Source of the DNA: Hyphomicrobiales bacterium
GTDB lineage: Bacteria; Pseudomonadota; Alphaproteobacteria; Rhizobiales; Beijerinckiaceae
Length of the DNA: 64,000 bases
Assembly: GCA_027487245.1 (NCBI GenBank)
Contig: JAIYDY010000032.1
Location: 1 to 64,000, forward strand
Direction: 5' to 3'
Every line of letters starts with the position of its first letter. The first letter of the stretch is position 1. The position numbers and the translations under genes are program-made. Below, one piece after another: positions 37,445 to 47,709 of this stretch. The notes under the pieces are model-generated. The model did no database searches and was not told where the DNA came from. It saw nothing but the letters and a program-made list of their open reading frames with translations.

Positions 37445-40054
37445 ATGCACGGCTCCCTCCCCAGAACGGCCCGCACGCAGGGCTTCCGCGATCTGTCCGT
37501 GCTTGCATTCAGGCTGGCCTGGCGCGACCTGCGCGGAGGGCTGAAGGGCTTCGGCGTGTTCATTGCCTGCCTTGCGCTGGGCGTGGCGGCCATCGCGGCC
37601 GTGACCTCCTCCGCCCGCGGCGTCGGCGAGGGCCTCAGCCGGGAGGGCAAGCGAATCCTCGGTGGCGATGCCGCCTTCACGCTCGTGCAGCGCGAGGCAA
37701 CCTCTTCTGAACGGACCTGGCTGGAGGCGCGCGGCCAGGTCTCGGTGATGGCAACCATGCGCGCCATGGCCAATGCCGGCGACAAGGGTACGGCTCTGGT
37801 CGAGATCAAGGCCGTGGATGCCGCCTATCCCACCATCGGCGAGGTGCGCAGCGATCCGCAGCAACCTCTTGCCACGATGCTGGCCGCACAGGACGGCGTG
37901 CACGGCGCACTGGTCGATCCCCTGATCCTCGGCCGGCTCGACCTCAAGCACGGCGACAATCTGATGATCGGGCAGACCCGCGTCCGGATCAGCGGCACCT
38001 TGCTCTCGGAACCAGACAAGGTCGCGGCCGGCGTTGGCCTCGGCCCACGCCTGCTGCTCTCGGAGGATGCTCTCCGCACCAGCGGCCTCGTCCAGCCGGG
38101 CAGCATGATCCGCTGGTCCTATCGGATCAACCTGGCCGGCGACGAAGCGGCATCTGCCCCCCTGCTCGCCGCACTGGAAGCAGATGCCAAGCTGCAGTTG
38201 CCGGAAGCGGGCTGGGAGGTGCGCACGCGGTCCAATGCCGATCCGCGCTTTTCGCGCAACATCGACCGCTTCAGCCAGTTTCTGACGCTGGTGGGGCTGA
38301 CGGCCCTTCTGGTCGGCGGAGTCGGCGTGGCCAACGCCGTGCGACGTTTCGTCGACATGAAGCGCATGGACTTCGCCACCTTCAAGGCCCTCGGCGCGCC
38401 CGGTTCGCAGGTCGTGGCCATCCACCTGATCGAGGTCATGCTCGTGGCCTGCCTTGGTGTCGGCATCGGCGTCGTGGCGGGAGCCAGCCTGCCCTTCATA
38501 CTTGCCGGGCTACTGGCAGATGTCCTTCCCGTTCCGCTATCCCCCACAATCGCATGGAGCGAACTGGGCATCGCTGCGATCTATGGCCTGGTCACCGCTC
38601 TCGTCTTCGCGCTGCTCCCGCTTGGCCAGGCACACGATACACCGGTTTCCGCGCTTTTCCGCGATGTCGTCGATGCCCAGAACCGCCGGCCGCGACTGGT
38701 CTATCTCGTCGCCTTCGGCGTCGCGCTGGCGCTGATGGTCGGGATCACCATCCTGTTTGCCTATGACTGGCGCATCGCGGCCATCTACATCGGTGTCATC
38801 GCGGCAGCTTTCGTGCTGCTGCGCGGCGTCGGCATCGGCATCATGCGGCTGGCGGCGGCCATGCCGCGCTCGCGCCTGCCATCCTTGCGCATGGCGGTGG
38901 CCAACATGCATCGGCCCGGCGCGCTGACGCCCGCGCTGGTGCTGTCGCTGGGACTGGGCGTGGCGCTGCTCTCGGCCCTCTCCTTCATCGACATCAGCCT
39001 CAAGCGGGCCTTGACGCAGAACCTGCCAGAGCGGGCACCGACCTTCTTCTTTATCGACATTCCAAGCCAGCGCACCGCCGAATTGGACGCCTTCATCGCG
39101 GCGCAGTCCCCCGGTGCCAAGCTTGAGCGCGTTCCGATGATGCGCGGCCGCGTGGTGGCGCTCAATGGCGTGCCGGCCGAGCAGATCAAGGCTCAGGACC
39201 GCTTTGGATGGGTGCTCGAAGGCGACCGCGGCATCACCTACGGAGCCGAACTGCCAAAGGATTCCACGCTTGTCAGCGGCACCTGGTGGGCGCCGGACCA
39301 TCGCGGCGAAGCGCTTGTTTCGTTCGACCATGAACTCGCCACCGGCCTCGGTCTCCGTGTCGGCGATCAGATCACGGTCAACGTGCTCGGCCGCAACATC
39401 ACGGCAAGGCTCGCCAACACCCGGAAGGTCGAGTGGCGCAATCTGGGCATCAATTTCGTGATGATGTTCTCGCCCAATGCATTCGCCGGTGCGCCGCACA
39501 CCCATCTGGCCACGCTGACGGCACCGGCAGAGGCAACCACGCCGACAGTGACTGAGGCGGCAAGCCGTGATGCGGCCTTGCTCAGGGCGCTCGGGCGCTC
39601 GTTCCCGGCCGTCACCGCGGTGCGTGTCAAGGATGCGCTCGACGCGGCCAACGATCTGGTCGCGAAGCTGACGCTGGCCATCCGCGCCGCCAGCGGTATC
39701 GCCGTTGCGGCCAGCCTTCTGGTACTGGCAGGCGCACTGGCGGCAGGTCAGCGCTCGCGGCTCTATGACGCCATGATCCTCAAGTCGCTGGGGGCAACCC
39801 GGGTGCGCATCCTGGGTGCCTACGGGCTCGAATACGCATTGACCGGGATGGTTGCGGCAGTGTTCGGCGTCATCGCAGGAGCGGGAGCCGGTTGGGCAGT
39901 GACGACCCGAGCCATGAATATTGAATTTGCCTTTTCGCCATACAGTGCACTTCTGTTGGCTCTTGCCACGGTCGGCATTGCCGTTTGCTTTGGTTTGGCT
40001 GGTACACTACGAATTCTGTCGAAGAAACCATCGAGCTACTTGCGATCTCTATAG
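37445..40054 (+). CDS. FtsX-like ABC permease (YbbP type)
   Basis: An 869-residue permease with the duplicated FtsX/MacB core: an N-terminal helix (about residues 30-60), a large periplasmic domain, three helices near 275-420, two more near 430-480, a second periplasmic domain, and C-terminal helices near 750-860. Length and layout match YbbP rather than LolC/E. ATG at 37445, two bases after the ATPase stop. A long hairpin follows the gene at 40109-40141. Confidence 0.9.
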   Translation: MHGSLPRTARTQGFRDLSVLAFRLAWRDLRGGLKGFGVFIACLALGVAAIAAVTSSARGVGEGLSREGKRILGGDAAFTLVQREATSSERTWLEARGQVSVMATMRAMANAGDKGTALVEIKAVDAAYPTIGEVRSDPQQPLATMLAAQDGVHGALVDPLILGRLDLKHGDNLMIGQTRVRISGTLLSEPDKVAAGVGLGPRLLLSEDALRTSGLVQPGSMIRWSYRINLAGDEAASAPLLAALEADAKLQLPEAGWEVRTRSNADPRFSRNIDRFSQFLTLVGLTALLVGGVGVANAVRRFVDMKRMDFATFKALGAPGSQVVAIHLIEVMLVACLGVGIGVVAGASLPFILAGLLADVLPVPLSPTIAWSELGIAAIYGLVTALVFALLPLGQAHDTPVSALFRDVVDAQNRRPRLVYLVAFGVALALMVGITILFAYDWRIAAIYIGVIAAAFVLLRGVGIGIMRLAAAMPRSRLPSLRMAVANMHRPGALTPALVLSLGLGVALLSALSFIDISLKRALTQNLPERAPTFFFIDIPSQRTAELDAFIAAQSPGAKLERVPMMRGRVVALNGVPAEQIKAQDRFGWVLEGDRGITYGAELPKDSTLVSGTWWAPDHRGEALVSFDHELATGLGLRVGDQITVNVLGRNITARLANTRKVEWRNLGINFVMMFSPNAFAGAPHTHLATLTAPAEATTPTVTEAASRDAALLRALGRSFPAVTAVRVKDALDAANDLVAKLTLAIRAASGIAVAASLLVLAGALAAGQRSRLYDAMILKSLGATRVRILGAYGLEYALTGMVAAVFGVIAGAGAGWAVTTRAMNIEFAFSPYSALLLALATVGIAVCFGLAGTLRILSKKPSSYLRSL

Positions 40055-40108
40055 TTGCCAGTGCGCCAATTACTACATCGAATCAATGTGGTTTTCTTGA
40101 CCACTGGC

Positions 40109-40141
40109 CTTCCGCCTGCGCGGTTTGCGCGTAGGCGGAAG
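40109..40141. repeat. Long hairpin between the ABC permease and yccA-like genes
   Basis: CTTCCGCCTGCGCG (40109-40122) pairs with CGCGTAGGCGGAAG (40128-40141) over 14 pairs with one G-U. No T-run follows on either strand, so it is not a standard intrinsic terminator. It may stabilise the permease 3' end or mark factor-dependent termination. Confidence 0.5.
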
Positions 40142-40160
40142 CATGAGACGGTGTGACCAC

Positions 40161-40189
40161 TTGCAAGAATGAGGGGTTTTCCCCATATT
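40161..40189 (+). promoter_or_regulatory. Candidate promoter of the Bax-inhibitor family gene
   Basis: TTGCAA (40161-40166) and CATATT (40184-40189) are separated by 17 bases, a sigma-70-like arrangement. The ATG lies 96 bases further on. A small GGGG-TTTT-CCCC symmetry sits inside the spacer. This is a pattern match only. Confidence 0.4.
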
Positions 40190-40284
40190 GCAGCAGACGT
40201 CGCATGCCGACGCTGCGGGGCGATGGACAATCCCGCGGAAATTGGTCGTCCATTTCGGATTTCCAAAGGGAGTTGGAGCTTTCC

Positions 40285-41040
40285 ATGAGCAATTTCGATC
40301 CTAACGCTTCTGCCTGGGGCACACCGCTTGCCCAGCAGCGTAGCGCCGCCGAGGTCGATCAGGGCCTTCGGTCCTTCATGCTCGGCGTTTACAACCACAT
40401 GATCACCGGCCTTGCCGTGTCGGGTCTGGTCGCGATGGGCACCAACATGCTCGCCGGCGGCAGCCGCCGCACGCTCACGCCCTTCGGCGAACTGCTTTAT
40501 GTCAGCCCGCTGAAGTGGGTCGTGATGCTGGCACCGCTGGCTTTCATCCTGCTGTTCTCGTTTCGTGCGGACAAGATGTCGGCTTCGAGCGCACGCGCCA
40601 TGTTCTACGCCTTCGCGGCGGTGATGGGCCTTTCGCTGTCGTCGATCCTGATGGTCTTCACCGGCGGCTCGATCGTTCAGATGTTCTTCGTGACGGCCGC
40701 AGCCTTCGGTGGTCTCAGCCTCGCCGGCTACACCACCAAGAAGTCGCTGTCGGGCATGGGCTCGTTCCTGATCATGGGTCTGATCGGCCTCGTGATCGCC
40801 TCGCTGGTGAACCTGTTCATGCAGTCGAGCGCGCTCAGCTTCGCCATCTCGGCGATCGGCGTGCTGATCTTCGCGGGCCTGACAGCCTGGGACACCCAGC
40901 GCCTGAAGGAAATGTATCTGTATGGTGAAGGCACGGCGGAAGATCTGGCCAAGCTGTCGATCAACGGCGCGCTGTCGCTCTACCTGAACTTCATCAACAT
41001 GTTCCAGATGCTGCTGAACCTGTTCGGCAATCGCGAGTGA
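40285..41040 (+). CDS. Bax inhibitor-1/YccA family membrane protein
   Basis: A 251-residue protein with seven membrane helices, a hydrophilic N-terminus of about 30 residues and the family C-terminus TAWDTQRLKEMY followed by ALSLYLNFINMFQMLL. The conserved acidic residues near the last helices fit the BI-1 calcium-leak fold. In bacteria the family includes YccA, an FtsH modulator. GGAG is seven bases before the ATG. It ends in a strong terminator and so is a single-gene transcript. Confidence 0.92.
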   Translation: MSNFDPNASAWGTPLAQQRSAAEVDQGLRSFMLGVYNHMITGLAVSGLVAMGTNMLAGGSRRTLTPFGELLYVSPLKWVVMLAPLAFILLFSFRADKMSASSARAMFYAFAAVMGLSLSSILMVFTGGSIVQMFFVTAAAFGGLSLAGYTTKKSLSGMGSFLIMGLIGLVIASLVNLFMQSSALSFAISAIGVLIFAGLTAWDTQRLKEMYLYGEGTAEDLAKLSINGALSLYLNFINMFQMLLNLFGNRE

Positions 41041-41075
41041 CAACAATGGCCTGACCGCCCGGTCCGGCATGGATC

Positions 41076-41106
41076 AACCCCGGTGCGAAAGCGCCGGGGT
41101 TTTTTC
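41076..41106 (+). terminator. Intrinsic terminator of the Bax-inhibitor family gene
   Basis: AACCCCGGTGC (41076-41086), loop GAAA, GCGCCGGGGTT (41091-41101), then TTTTTC. The 11-position stem has one mismatch. It lies 36 bases after the stop codon. Confidence 0.92.
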
Positions 41107-41154
41107 TTGTTTGCGAACGGCTTGCACGCGCCGGCAAGGAAACGCGCCATCCCT

Positions 41155-41574
41155 TCAGCGCACGATCTTCAGCGGCTTGTCGAGAACCGCAAGCACACGG
41201 TCAAGATCCTGCCCCCGCTTGAGGATCAGCCCGCCCGTGGTGGTGACGCTATAGGCGCCTTGCCTGCGCGCCAGGGCCGGGTTCTTGACGATGCGATAGA
41301 GCGGCATCTCGGAGGTGCGGCGAAACACCGAGAACACCGCCATGTCCTTGAGAAAATCGATGGCGTAGTCGCGCCACTCGCCCTCCGCGACCTTGCGGCC
41401 ATAGAGGTTGAGGATCAGGCGAAGCTCGCCGCGATCGAACGTCACCTTCGTCGGCTGCGAAACCCTGAGGGGGATCACCGCTGCGGACGTGTCCGCCTCC
41501 GTGAGGTCGCTCTCGCTCAAAAGGCCTTCTCCAGCATCTGATGCCGGCAATTGAAGCCGGTGCTTCGGGTTCAT
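41155..41574 (-). CDS. DUF2794 protein
   Basis: A 139-residue protein found almost only in Alphaproteobacteria. The DUF2794 core is clear: VTFDRGELRLILNLYGR, EWRDYAIDFLKD, AVFSVFRRTSEMPLYRI and GLILKRGQDLDRVL. Function unknown. The ATG at 41574 fits homologues; an earlier GTG extension to 41634 is less likely. It is convergent with the Bax-inhibitor family gene. Confidence 0.85.
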   Translation of the reverse strand: MNPKHRLQLPASDAGEGLLSESDLTEADTSAAVIPLRVSQPTKVTFDRGELRLILNLYGRKVAEGEWRDYAIDFLKDMAVFSVFRRTSEMPLYRIVKNPALARRQGAYSVTTTGGLILKRGQDLDRVLAVLDKPLKIVR

Positions 41575-41704
41575 GATGATCCCGTGCGTCCCCAATGGCA
41601 AGCTAGGCCGGCACGACGCCGGAGGCTCGATCACGCAAGCGTCACCGCCGCCGCATTTTGGCCGGCTTCGCGCCCAGCGACGGACATCTTGGAGCGTATA
41701 CTCC

Positions 41705-41838
41705 GGTTTGTTGCCTCGACGGCCCGATCCGGTCTCGTTCTGGACACGTCAGCCCCCCAGCCCCCCAGGGCGGGATCGGGTCGGGCCTGAAACGTCAGGC
41801 ACCCTTGGCCGGCCACATCGTGGCCGGCCTTTCTTTGT
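41705..41838 (+). ncRNA. Candidate small RNA gene with terminator
   Basis: No protein frame in this gap is credible, but the plus strand ends in a textbook terminator at 41807-41837 although no plus-strand gene lies upstream within it. A TATACT (41697-41702) could be the -10 box; the -35 is weak. Inside, CCCGATCC (41723-41730) pairs with GGATCGGG (41773-41780), and GGCCCGA (41721-41727) can instead pair with TCGGGCC (41781-41787), so two folds compete. The loop holds two AGCCCCCC repeats and ACGTCAG occurs twice. The transcript would be about 130 bases. No known RNA family was recognised. Confidence 0.42.
41807..41837 (+). terminator. Intrinsic terminator with no upstream plus-strand protein gene
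   Basis: GGCCGGCCAC (41807-41816), loop ATC, GTGGCCGGCC (41820-41829), then TTTCTTTG. The 10-bp stem is perfect and the T-run exists only on the plus strand, so it does not serve the minus-strand AhpD-like gene ending at 41857. Confidence 0.8.
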
Positions 41839-41856
41839 GCCGTCACGCAGCGGATG

Positions 41857-42468
41857 TCAGCGCGCCATGGCGTGATAGGCGCGGTTGGGGCGCATGTCGG
41901 TCGCGGATGCGAGGCGGTTGGACATGTTGTAGAAGGCCGCCACCGCACCAATGTCCCAGATGTCGCGTTCGCTGAACCCGGCATCGCGCAACCGCTGCCG
42001 ATCATGCTCCTCGACAAGGTGAGGCGTGCTGGTCAGCCGGTCGGCGAAGTCCAGCATCGCCCTGTGACGCGCCGGCAAGTCAGCGGCCCGCCAGTTCATC
42101 ACCATGATCTCGCCCAGCAGCGCATCGCCGGAGAACTGGCGCACGGCAGCGCCATGGGCAGCGAGGCAGTAATAGCAGCGATTGGCCGATGACACGCACA
42201 CCGCGATCATTTCGCGCTCCAGCTTCGACAGGCCGGACGGGCCGAGCATCAGGTCATTGTAGAAGGCCACGAAAGCTTCGAGCTTGGCGTTGTCATGCGC
42301 GTAGGCCTCCAGAACGTGCGGCACAAAACCGATTTTCTCCTCGCACTTGGCGAAATAGGCCTGCATCGGTTCGGAAAGCGTCCCGCGCGGCAGATCGAGT
42401 GCCATCGCCCTTTGCGGATCATCCTGCGCCGGCGGCTTTTGTCCTGTCGCCTTGCTGTCACGGGACAT
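41857..42468 (-). CDS. AhpD-like peroxidase-related protein (carboxymuconolactone decarboxylase fold)
   Basis: A 203-residue protein of the alkylhydroperoxidase AhpD superfamily, peroxidase-related subgroup. The redox motif is SSANRCYYCLAAHG (Cys-x-x-Cys with the following His), and DRLTSTPHLV and DIGAVAAFYNMSNR are typical. The ATG at 42468 has GGGGAG at good spacing; another ATG two codons earlier is too close to it. It is divergent from the NAD-GDH gene. Likely role is peroxide detoxification; the electron donor is unknown. Confidence 0.88.
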   Translation of the reverse strand: MSRDSKATGQKPPAQDDPQRAMALDLPRGTLSEPMQAYFAKCEEKIGFVPHVLEAYAHDNAKLEAFVAFYNDLMLGPSGLSKLEREMIAVCVSSANRCYYCLAAHGAAVRQFSGDALLGEIMVMNWRAADLPARHRAMLDFADRLTSTPHLVEEHDRQRLRDAGFSERDIWDIGAVAAFYNMSNRLASATDMRPNRAYHAMAR

Positions 42469-42657
42469 GCTCATTCTCCCCTTGTTGCAAGCCACCGTGC
42501 CAGAAGGCTGCGCGGCAAGCCAGACTGGAACAGGCATGGCCGCCGCGCGCTGCACAGACTCGGCATCTGCGACGAAAGTTGCATGACCAGAGCGCTTATG
42601 TCATCGCTCTGATAGGGTGGAATCAGGTGCAACGGCGCACTTTTGGGGGTCATGACC

Positions 42658-45600
42658 ATGTCCAGAGGCAAAACGGGCACGGGCGACCTGCCTGCCGGAG
42701 CTGATCCAAAGGCCTTCACGGACCTCTTGTTCGGCCGAGTCGCTGCCGAGGACATTGCCGAATATGACACCGGCGATCTCACCCGTTTCGCGATGGGGGC
42801 GCTGGAACAGCTTGCCCGGCCGCGCAAAGCCCGCACATCACATGTCAGCCTGCGCGACGAGGCCGTCGACCATGCCGGCGTCCGGCGCCAGATCACCATC
42901 ATCGAGGTGATCAACGACAACATGCCGTTCCTGCTCGATTCGACCCTGTCGGAGCTTGCCGATCAGGGCATCGAGCCCAACCTCGTGGCACACCCGATCG
43001 TGGCGACTGCGCGCGACGCCGATGGCACGCTGACACGGCTTGCAGGGGATGCCTCCGCCAGGGCACCGGAAGGCACGCAGCGCGAAAGCGTGATCCACAT
43101 CCACATCGAGTGGCTGCCCGACCAGGACGCGCGCGCCAGGCTGAGCGCCGGGCTGGACAGGGTCTATGCCGACGTTGCCGTAGCTGTCGATGACTGGTCG
43201 CAGATGCGCGCCAGGCTGGCCACGGCGATGCAGGCCTATCGCAACAACCCGCCGCCACTTCCCGATGAGGAAATGGCAGAAGCCATGCGTTTTCTCGACT
43301 GGATCAGCACCGATAATTTCACCTTCCTGGGGATGCGTGAATATCGCTTCGCGGCAGCCGATGCATCGGCGGATCAGGTCGGTGGCAGCGGCCTTGGCAT
43401 CCTGCGCGACCCGAAGGTGATGGTCCTGCGCCGTGGCCGTGATCTGGTGGCGACGACGCCGGAAATCCGGGCCTTTCTCAACAAGCCGCAGGCGCTGATC
43501 ATCACCAAGGCAAACGTCAAGAGCCGTGTGCACCGCCGTGTCCATCTCGACTATGTCGGCGTCAAGCTCTTCACCGCCGATGGCCGGCTGGATGGCGAAT
43601 TGCGCATTGTCGGCCTGCTGACCTCCAGCGCCTACACCGGCACCGCCGCAAGCGTGCCCTACCTGCGCCTGAAGGTGGCGCAGGTCGCGCGGATGAGCGG
43701 CTTCGATCAGGCCAGCTATTCCGGCCGCTCGCTGATGAACGTGCTGGATTCCTACCCGCGCGACGAGCTTTTCCAGATCAATGTCGAGACGCTGCACCGC
43801 TTCGCGCTCGATATCCTGCAACTCACGGAGCGCCCGCGCATCCGCGCCCTGGCGCGAATCGACGAGTTCGACCGCTTCGTCTCGGTGCTCGTCTACATTC
43901 CCAAGGATCGCTACGACACCTCCGTGCGCCGGCGCGTCGGCGATTTTCTGGCACGTGTCTTTGCGGGCCGCGTTTCGGCCGCTTACCCGACCTACCCCGA
44001 AGGTCCGCTGGCGCGGACTCACTATATCATCGGCCGGGACGAGGGCGAGACGCCGCGTGTTGACCGGGCAACGCTGGAAGCGGGGATCAGCGCCATCGTG
44101 CGCACCTGGGCGGATGGCCTGAAGGATGCACTGGCCAACCTCAAGGGCACAGCAGGGGCGCGCATGCCGGCGGAGCGATACGCCGATGCCTTCGGCGCTG
44201 CCTATCGCGAGGCCTTCTCGGCAGCCGAATCGGTCGAGGATATCGGCACGCTCGAAACCCTGTCGGCCGACAAGCCTCGGGCGGTCGATTTCTATCGCCG
44301 CGAGGGTGACGCGGCCAGCCGCATCAACCTCAAGGTCTTCACACGCGGCCGGCCCATGCCCCTGTCTCAGCGCGTGCCGATGCTCGAGAACATGGGCTTC
44401 ACCGTCGTCAACGAGCGCACCTATCGCATCGTGCCTGCCGGGTCGGGCGAGGCCGAGCGCGTCTGGCTGCATGACATGGCGCTGGAGCGCAGCGGCGGCG
44501 GCGCCATCGACATCGCCCTCGCCGGCCCGGGTGTCGAAGCGGCGCTGATAGCCCAGTTCAGGGGCCTCACCGAATCGGACCGCTTCGATGCCCTCGTGCT
44601 GGAAGCAGGGCTTGCCTGGCGCGAGGCAGCCCTGATGCGGGCCATGGCGCGTTATCTCCAGCAGGCCGGTGTGCCCTATGGACAGGATTATCTGGCAACC
44701 ACCCTGGCACGGCACAAGGAGATCGCCGCCACGCTGTCGAACAGTTTCGCCAACCGCTTCGATCCGCGCCTTGATCAGGCGGCGCGCAGCGCGGGGACGG
44801 CCCGGTTGGCCGCGCTTCTGGAACAGCAACTCGCCAATGTCAGCAGCCTCGACGATGACCGGATTCTGAGGCGCTTTGCCAACCTGATCGACGCAGCGAT
44901 CCGCACCAATTTCTTCCAGATCGGCCCCGATGGCTTCAGCCGCCCGACAATCGCTTTCAAGCTCGACAGCGGCAAGGTCGAAGGCCTGCCGGCACCAAGG
45001 CCGCTCTACGAGATCTTCGTCTATTCGCCCCGCGTCGAGGGCGTTCACCTGCGCTTCGGCAAGGTGGCGCGCGGCGGCCTGCGCTGGTCGGACCGCCCGC
45101 AGGATTTTCGCACCGAAGTGCTCGGTCTGGTCAAGGCGCAGCAGGTCAAGAACGCCGTGATCGTGCCCGTGGGAGCCAAAGGTGGCTTCGTTCCAAAGCA
45201 GCTGCCCCCTGCCTCAGACCGCGCCGCGTGGTTCGCCGAGGGTACCGAAAGCTACCGCATCTTCGTGCGGACCTTGTTGGATTTGACCGACAATCTCGAC
45301 GGCGAGCGCATCGTGCCGCCCGCCAACACCGTGCGCCTCGATGGCGACGATCCTTATCTCGTCGTCGCGGCCGACAAGGGCACCGCCACGTTCTCGGACA
45401 CGGCCAACGCCCTGTCCGGGGAGAAAGGCCACTGGCTGGGCGATGCCTTCGCGTCCGGCGGCAGCCAGGGCTATGACCACAAGAAGATGGGCATCACGGC
45501 GCGCGGCGCGTGGGAGGCGGTCAAGCGGCATTTCCGCGAGATCGACCACGATATCCAGACCAGGCCGTTCACGGTGGCCGGTGTGGGCGACATGTCGGGC

Positions 45601-47454
45601 GACGTCTTCGGCAACGGCATGCTGCTCTCGCCGGTGATCAATCTTGTCGCAGCCTTTGATCACCGCGACATCTTCCTCGATCCGGCTCCTGACGCGGCAG
45701 CAGCCTTCGCCGAGCGCCAGCGCCTGTTCGCGCTGCCCCGATCGAGCTGGCAGGACTACGACAAGGGGCTGATCTCTGCGGGCGGCGGCATTTTCTCGCG
45801 CGCCGCCAAATCGATCCCGCTTTCGGCGAGGGTCAGGACCATGCTCGACCTCGACAAGGCCGAAGCGACGCCGCAGGAGGTCATGAACGCCATCCTCAAG
45901 GCACGCGTCGACCTGCTCTGGTTCGGCGGCATCGGCACCTATATCCGCGCTTCGACCGAGACCGACGCGGATGTCGGCGACCGCGCCAACGATCCGATCC
46001 GCATCACCGGCGCAGACATCCGCGCCAGGGTCGTGGGCGAGGGCGCAAACCTTGGGGCCACCCAGCGCGGCCGCATCGAGGCGGCCCGCCATGGCGTCAG
46101 GCTCAACACCGATGCCATCGACAACTCCGCCGGCGTCAACACCTCGGACGTCGAGGTCAACATCAAGATCGGGCTGAAGACGCCCGAGCGGGATGGCAGG
46201 CTTGACGAGGCCGCACGCAACGCGCTGCTGGCCGACATGACCGACGAGGTCGGAACGCTCGTCCTGCGCAACAACTACCTGCAATCGCTGGCACTTTCGC
46301 TGGCCGAGCGACGCGGCACGGCCGAACTGGCCCTGGCGCGCACACAGATGCGCAGGCTCGAAAAGGAAGGCCGCCTCGACCGCGCCGTCGAGTATTTGCC
46401 GGCAGATCCTGTCCTCGCTGCCCGGGAGACCCGCGGCGAGGGCATGACACGGCCCGAACTCGCCGTGCTGCTCGCCTATGCCAAGCTGGCGCTTTACGAT
46501 GACCTTCTGGCGAGTGGGCTGCCCGATGAACCTTATCTTGCCACGGAACTGACGCGCTATTTCCCGCTGGCCATGCGCGAGCGTTTTGCCGACGCCATCG
46601 CCGGCCACCGGCTGCGCCGCGAGATCATCTCGACGCAGCTTGCCAATGCCGTGATCAACCGTGCTGGCGCGGGTGTCGTCGCGCGGCTGTCCGAGGAGAC
46701 CGGGGCCGATGCCGCAGCCATCGCCCGCGCCTATGTGCTGACGCGGGATGCCTTCGGCTTGCTCGACCTCAACCTGGCCATTGACGGGCTCGACAATGCC
46801 TTGCCGGGCGCTGCGCAACTCGCCTTGTATGGCGCTGTCCAGGAAACGCTGGTGGCGCGGATGGTCTGGTTCCTCCGCAACGCGGATGTGGGCCGGCCTC
46901 TCGACGAGCAGGTGGCACGCTTCGCGGCCGGCGTCGCAGCTGTCTCGGCCGCCGGGAGCAGCCTGATTGCCAATCCGGCCTTGCGGCAGACCCAGATCGA
47001 CGCGTGGCTGGAACGTGGCGTGCCGGCCGATCTGGCAGCGCGCATCGTCGATCTGCCCGCCCTGGAAGCCGCCACCGATGGCGTGCTCATCGCCGAGCAG
47101 AGCGGGGCGAGCGTGGCCGACGGCGTCGCAACCCTGTTTGCCGCCACCGATGCCCTCGGCGTCGGGCGCCTGCGGCAGGCAGGGCTTGGGCTCAGGACCA
47201 CCGACCGCTTCGAACGACTGGCCATCGACCGGGCGCTCGAACGCACCGATCTTGCCCTGCGCACCATCTCGGTCGATGTGATCCGCAGCCACGGCGGCGG
47301 CATCACGGGGCTGCAGCACTGGCAAAAGGGCCGTGCCGAGGCGCTTGCACAACTCGCCGTGATGCTGGATGAACTGATCGATACGGGGCTGACCACGGCC
47401 AAGCTCTCGGTCGCGGCCAGCCTGATGGACGATCTGACACGCGCAGGCGGCTGA
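42658..47454 (+). CDS. NAD-specific glutamate dehydrogenase (large, about 1600 residues)
   Basis: A 1598-residue enzyme of the large bacterial NAD-GDH family, which mainly deaminates glutamate to 2-oxoglutarate. The N-terminal half (to about residue 700) holds ACT-like and helical regulatory domains. The catalytic half includes [16 protein letters not shown] with the substrate Lys in [12 protein letters not shown] (about residue 845) and the NAD-binding [17 protein letters not shown]. Several starts are close together (42643 TTG, 42652 and 42658 ATG); GGGGG is best placed for 42658. It is divergent from the AhpD-like gene and followed 31 bases later by a Trm112-like gene. Confidence 0.95.
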   Translation: MSRGKTGTGDLPAGADPKAFTDLLFGRVAAEDIAEYDTGDLTRFAMGALEQLARPRKARTSHVSLRDEAVDHAGVRRQITIIEVINDNMPFLLDSTLSELADQGIEPNLVAHPIVATARDADGTLTRLAGDASARAPEGTQRESVIHIHIEWLPDQDARARLSAGLDRVYADVAVAVDDWSQMRARLATAMQAYRNNPPPLPDEEMAEAMRFLDWISTDNFTFLGMREYRFAAADASADQVGGSGLGILRDPKVMVLRRGRDLVATTPEIRAFLNKPQALIITKANVKSRVHRRVHLDYVGVKLFTADGRLDGELRIVGLLTSSAYTGTAASVPYLRLKVAQVARMSGFDQASYSGRSLMNVLDSYPRDELFQINVETLHRFALDILQLTERPRIRALARIDEFDRFVSVLVYIPKDRYDTSVRRRVGDFLARVFAGRVSAAYPTYPEGPLARTHYIIGRDEGETPRVDRATLEAGISAIVRTWADGLKDALANLKGTAGARMPAERYADAFGAAYREAFSAAESVEDIGTLETLSADKPRAVDFYRREGDAASRINLKVFTRGRPMPLSQRVPMLENMGFTVVNERTYRIVPAGSGEAERVWLHDMALERSGGGAIDIALAGPGVEAALIAQFRGLTESDRFDALVLEAGLAWREAALMRAMARYLQQAGVPYGQDYLATTLARHKEIAATLSNSFANRFDPRLDQAARSAGTARLAALLEQQLANVSSLDDDRILRRFANLIDAAIRTNFFQIGPDGFSRPTIAFKLDSGKVEGLPAPRPLYEIFVYSPRVEGVHLRFGKVARGGLRWSDRPQDFRTEVLGLVKAQQVKNAVIVPVGAKGGFVPKQLPPASDRAAWFAEGTESYRIFVRTLLDLTDNLDGERIVPPANTVRLDGDDPYLVVAADKGTATFSDTANALSGEKGHWLGDAFASGGSQGYDHKKMGITARGAWEAVKRHFREIDHDIQTRPFTVAGVGDMSGDVFGNGMLLSPVINLVAAFDHRDIFLDPAPDAAAAFAERQRLFALPRSSWQDYDKGLISAGGGIFSRAAKSIPLSARVRTMLDLDKAEATPQEVMNAILKARVDLLWFGGIGTYIRASTETDADVGDRANDPIRITGADIRARVVGEGANLGATQRGRIEAARHGVRLNTDAIDNSAGVNTSDVEVNIKIGLKTPERDGRLDEAARNALLADMTDEVGTLVLRNNYLQSLALSLAERRGTAELALARTQMRRLEKEGRLDRAVEYLPADPVLAARETRGEGMTRPELAVLLAYAKLALYDDLLASGLPDEPYLATELTRYFPLAMRERFADAIAGHRLRREIISTQLANAVINRAGAGVVARLSEETGADAAAIARAYVLTRDAFGLLDLNLAIDGLDNALPGAAQLALYGAVQETLVARMVWFLRNADVGRPLDEQVARFAAGVAAVSAAGSSLIANPALRQTQIDAWLERGVPADLAARIVDLPALEAATDGVLIAEQSGASVADGVATLFAATDALGVGRLRQAGLGLRTTDRFERLAIDRALERTDLALRTISVDVIRSHGGGITGLQHWQKGRAEALAQLAVMLDELIDTGLTTAKLSVAASLMDDLTRAGG

Positions 47455-47485
47455 ACGGCCGCCGCGCAGGACAAGCGAGACCTCG

Positions 47486-47689
47486 ATGCCCGATCAACAG
47501 CCCGAAGCCATGCCGGTCTTGAAAGTCGATCCCAAGCTGCTCGAACTGCTTGTCTGCCCGGTGACGAAGGCGACACTGGAATACGATGCGGCACGCCAGG
47601 AACTCGTGTCCCGCTCGGCAAAGCTGGCCTATCCAATCCGCGACGGCATTCCGATCATGCTGCCTGAAGAGGCGCGCGTGATCGAGTGA
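47486..47689 (+). CDS. Trm112 family protein (YcaR-like)
   Basis: A 67-residue zinc-ribbon-like protein. [17 protein letters not shown] and [19 protein letters not shown] are diagnostic of the family. Only one of the usual Cys residues (in VCP) is visible, as in many bacterial members. In eukaryotes Trm112 activates methyltransferases; the bacterial role is less clear. It begins 31 bases after NAD-GDH and is convergent with the ubiH-type gene. Confidence 0.92.
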   Translation: MPDQQPEAMPVLKVDPKLLELLVCPVTKATLEYDAARQELVSRSAKLAYPIRDGIPIMLPEEARVIE

Positions 47690-47709
47690 TCCTGCGCGGG
47701 TGAACCGGT

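Noticed and set aside
41751-41766. AGCCCCCC repeat as the start of a CRISPR or satellite array
   Set aside because: Only two 8-base copies without spacers; treated as part of the small RNA candidate.
42838-47352. Two antisense frames of more than 700 residues opposite NAD-GDH
   Set aside because: Composition is the His/Arg/Gly-rich type expected of antisense frames in GC-rich DNA; the sense gene is a full, conserved enzyme.
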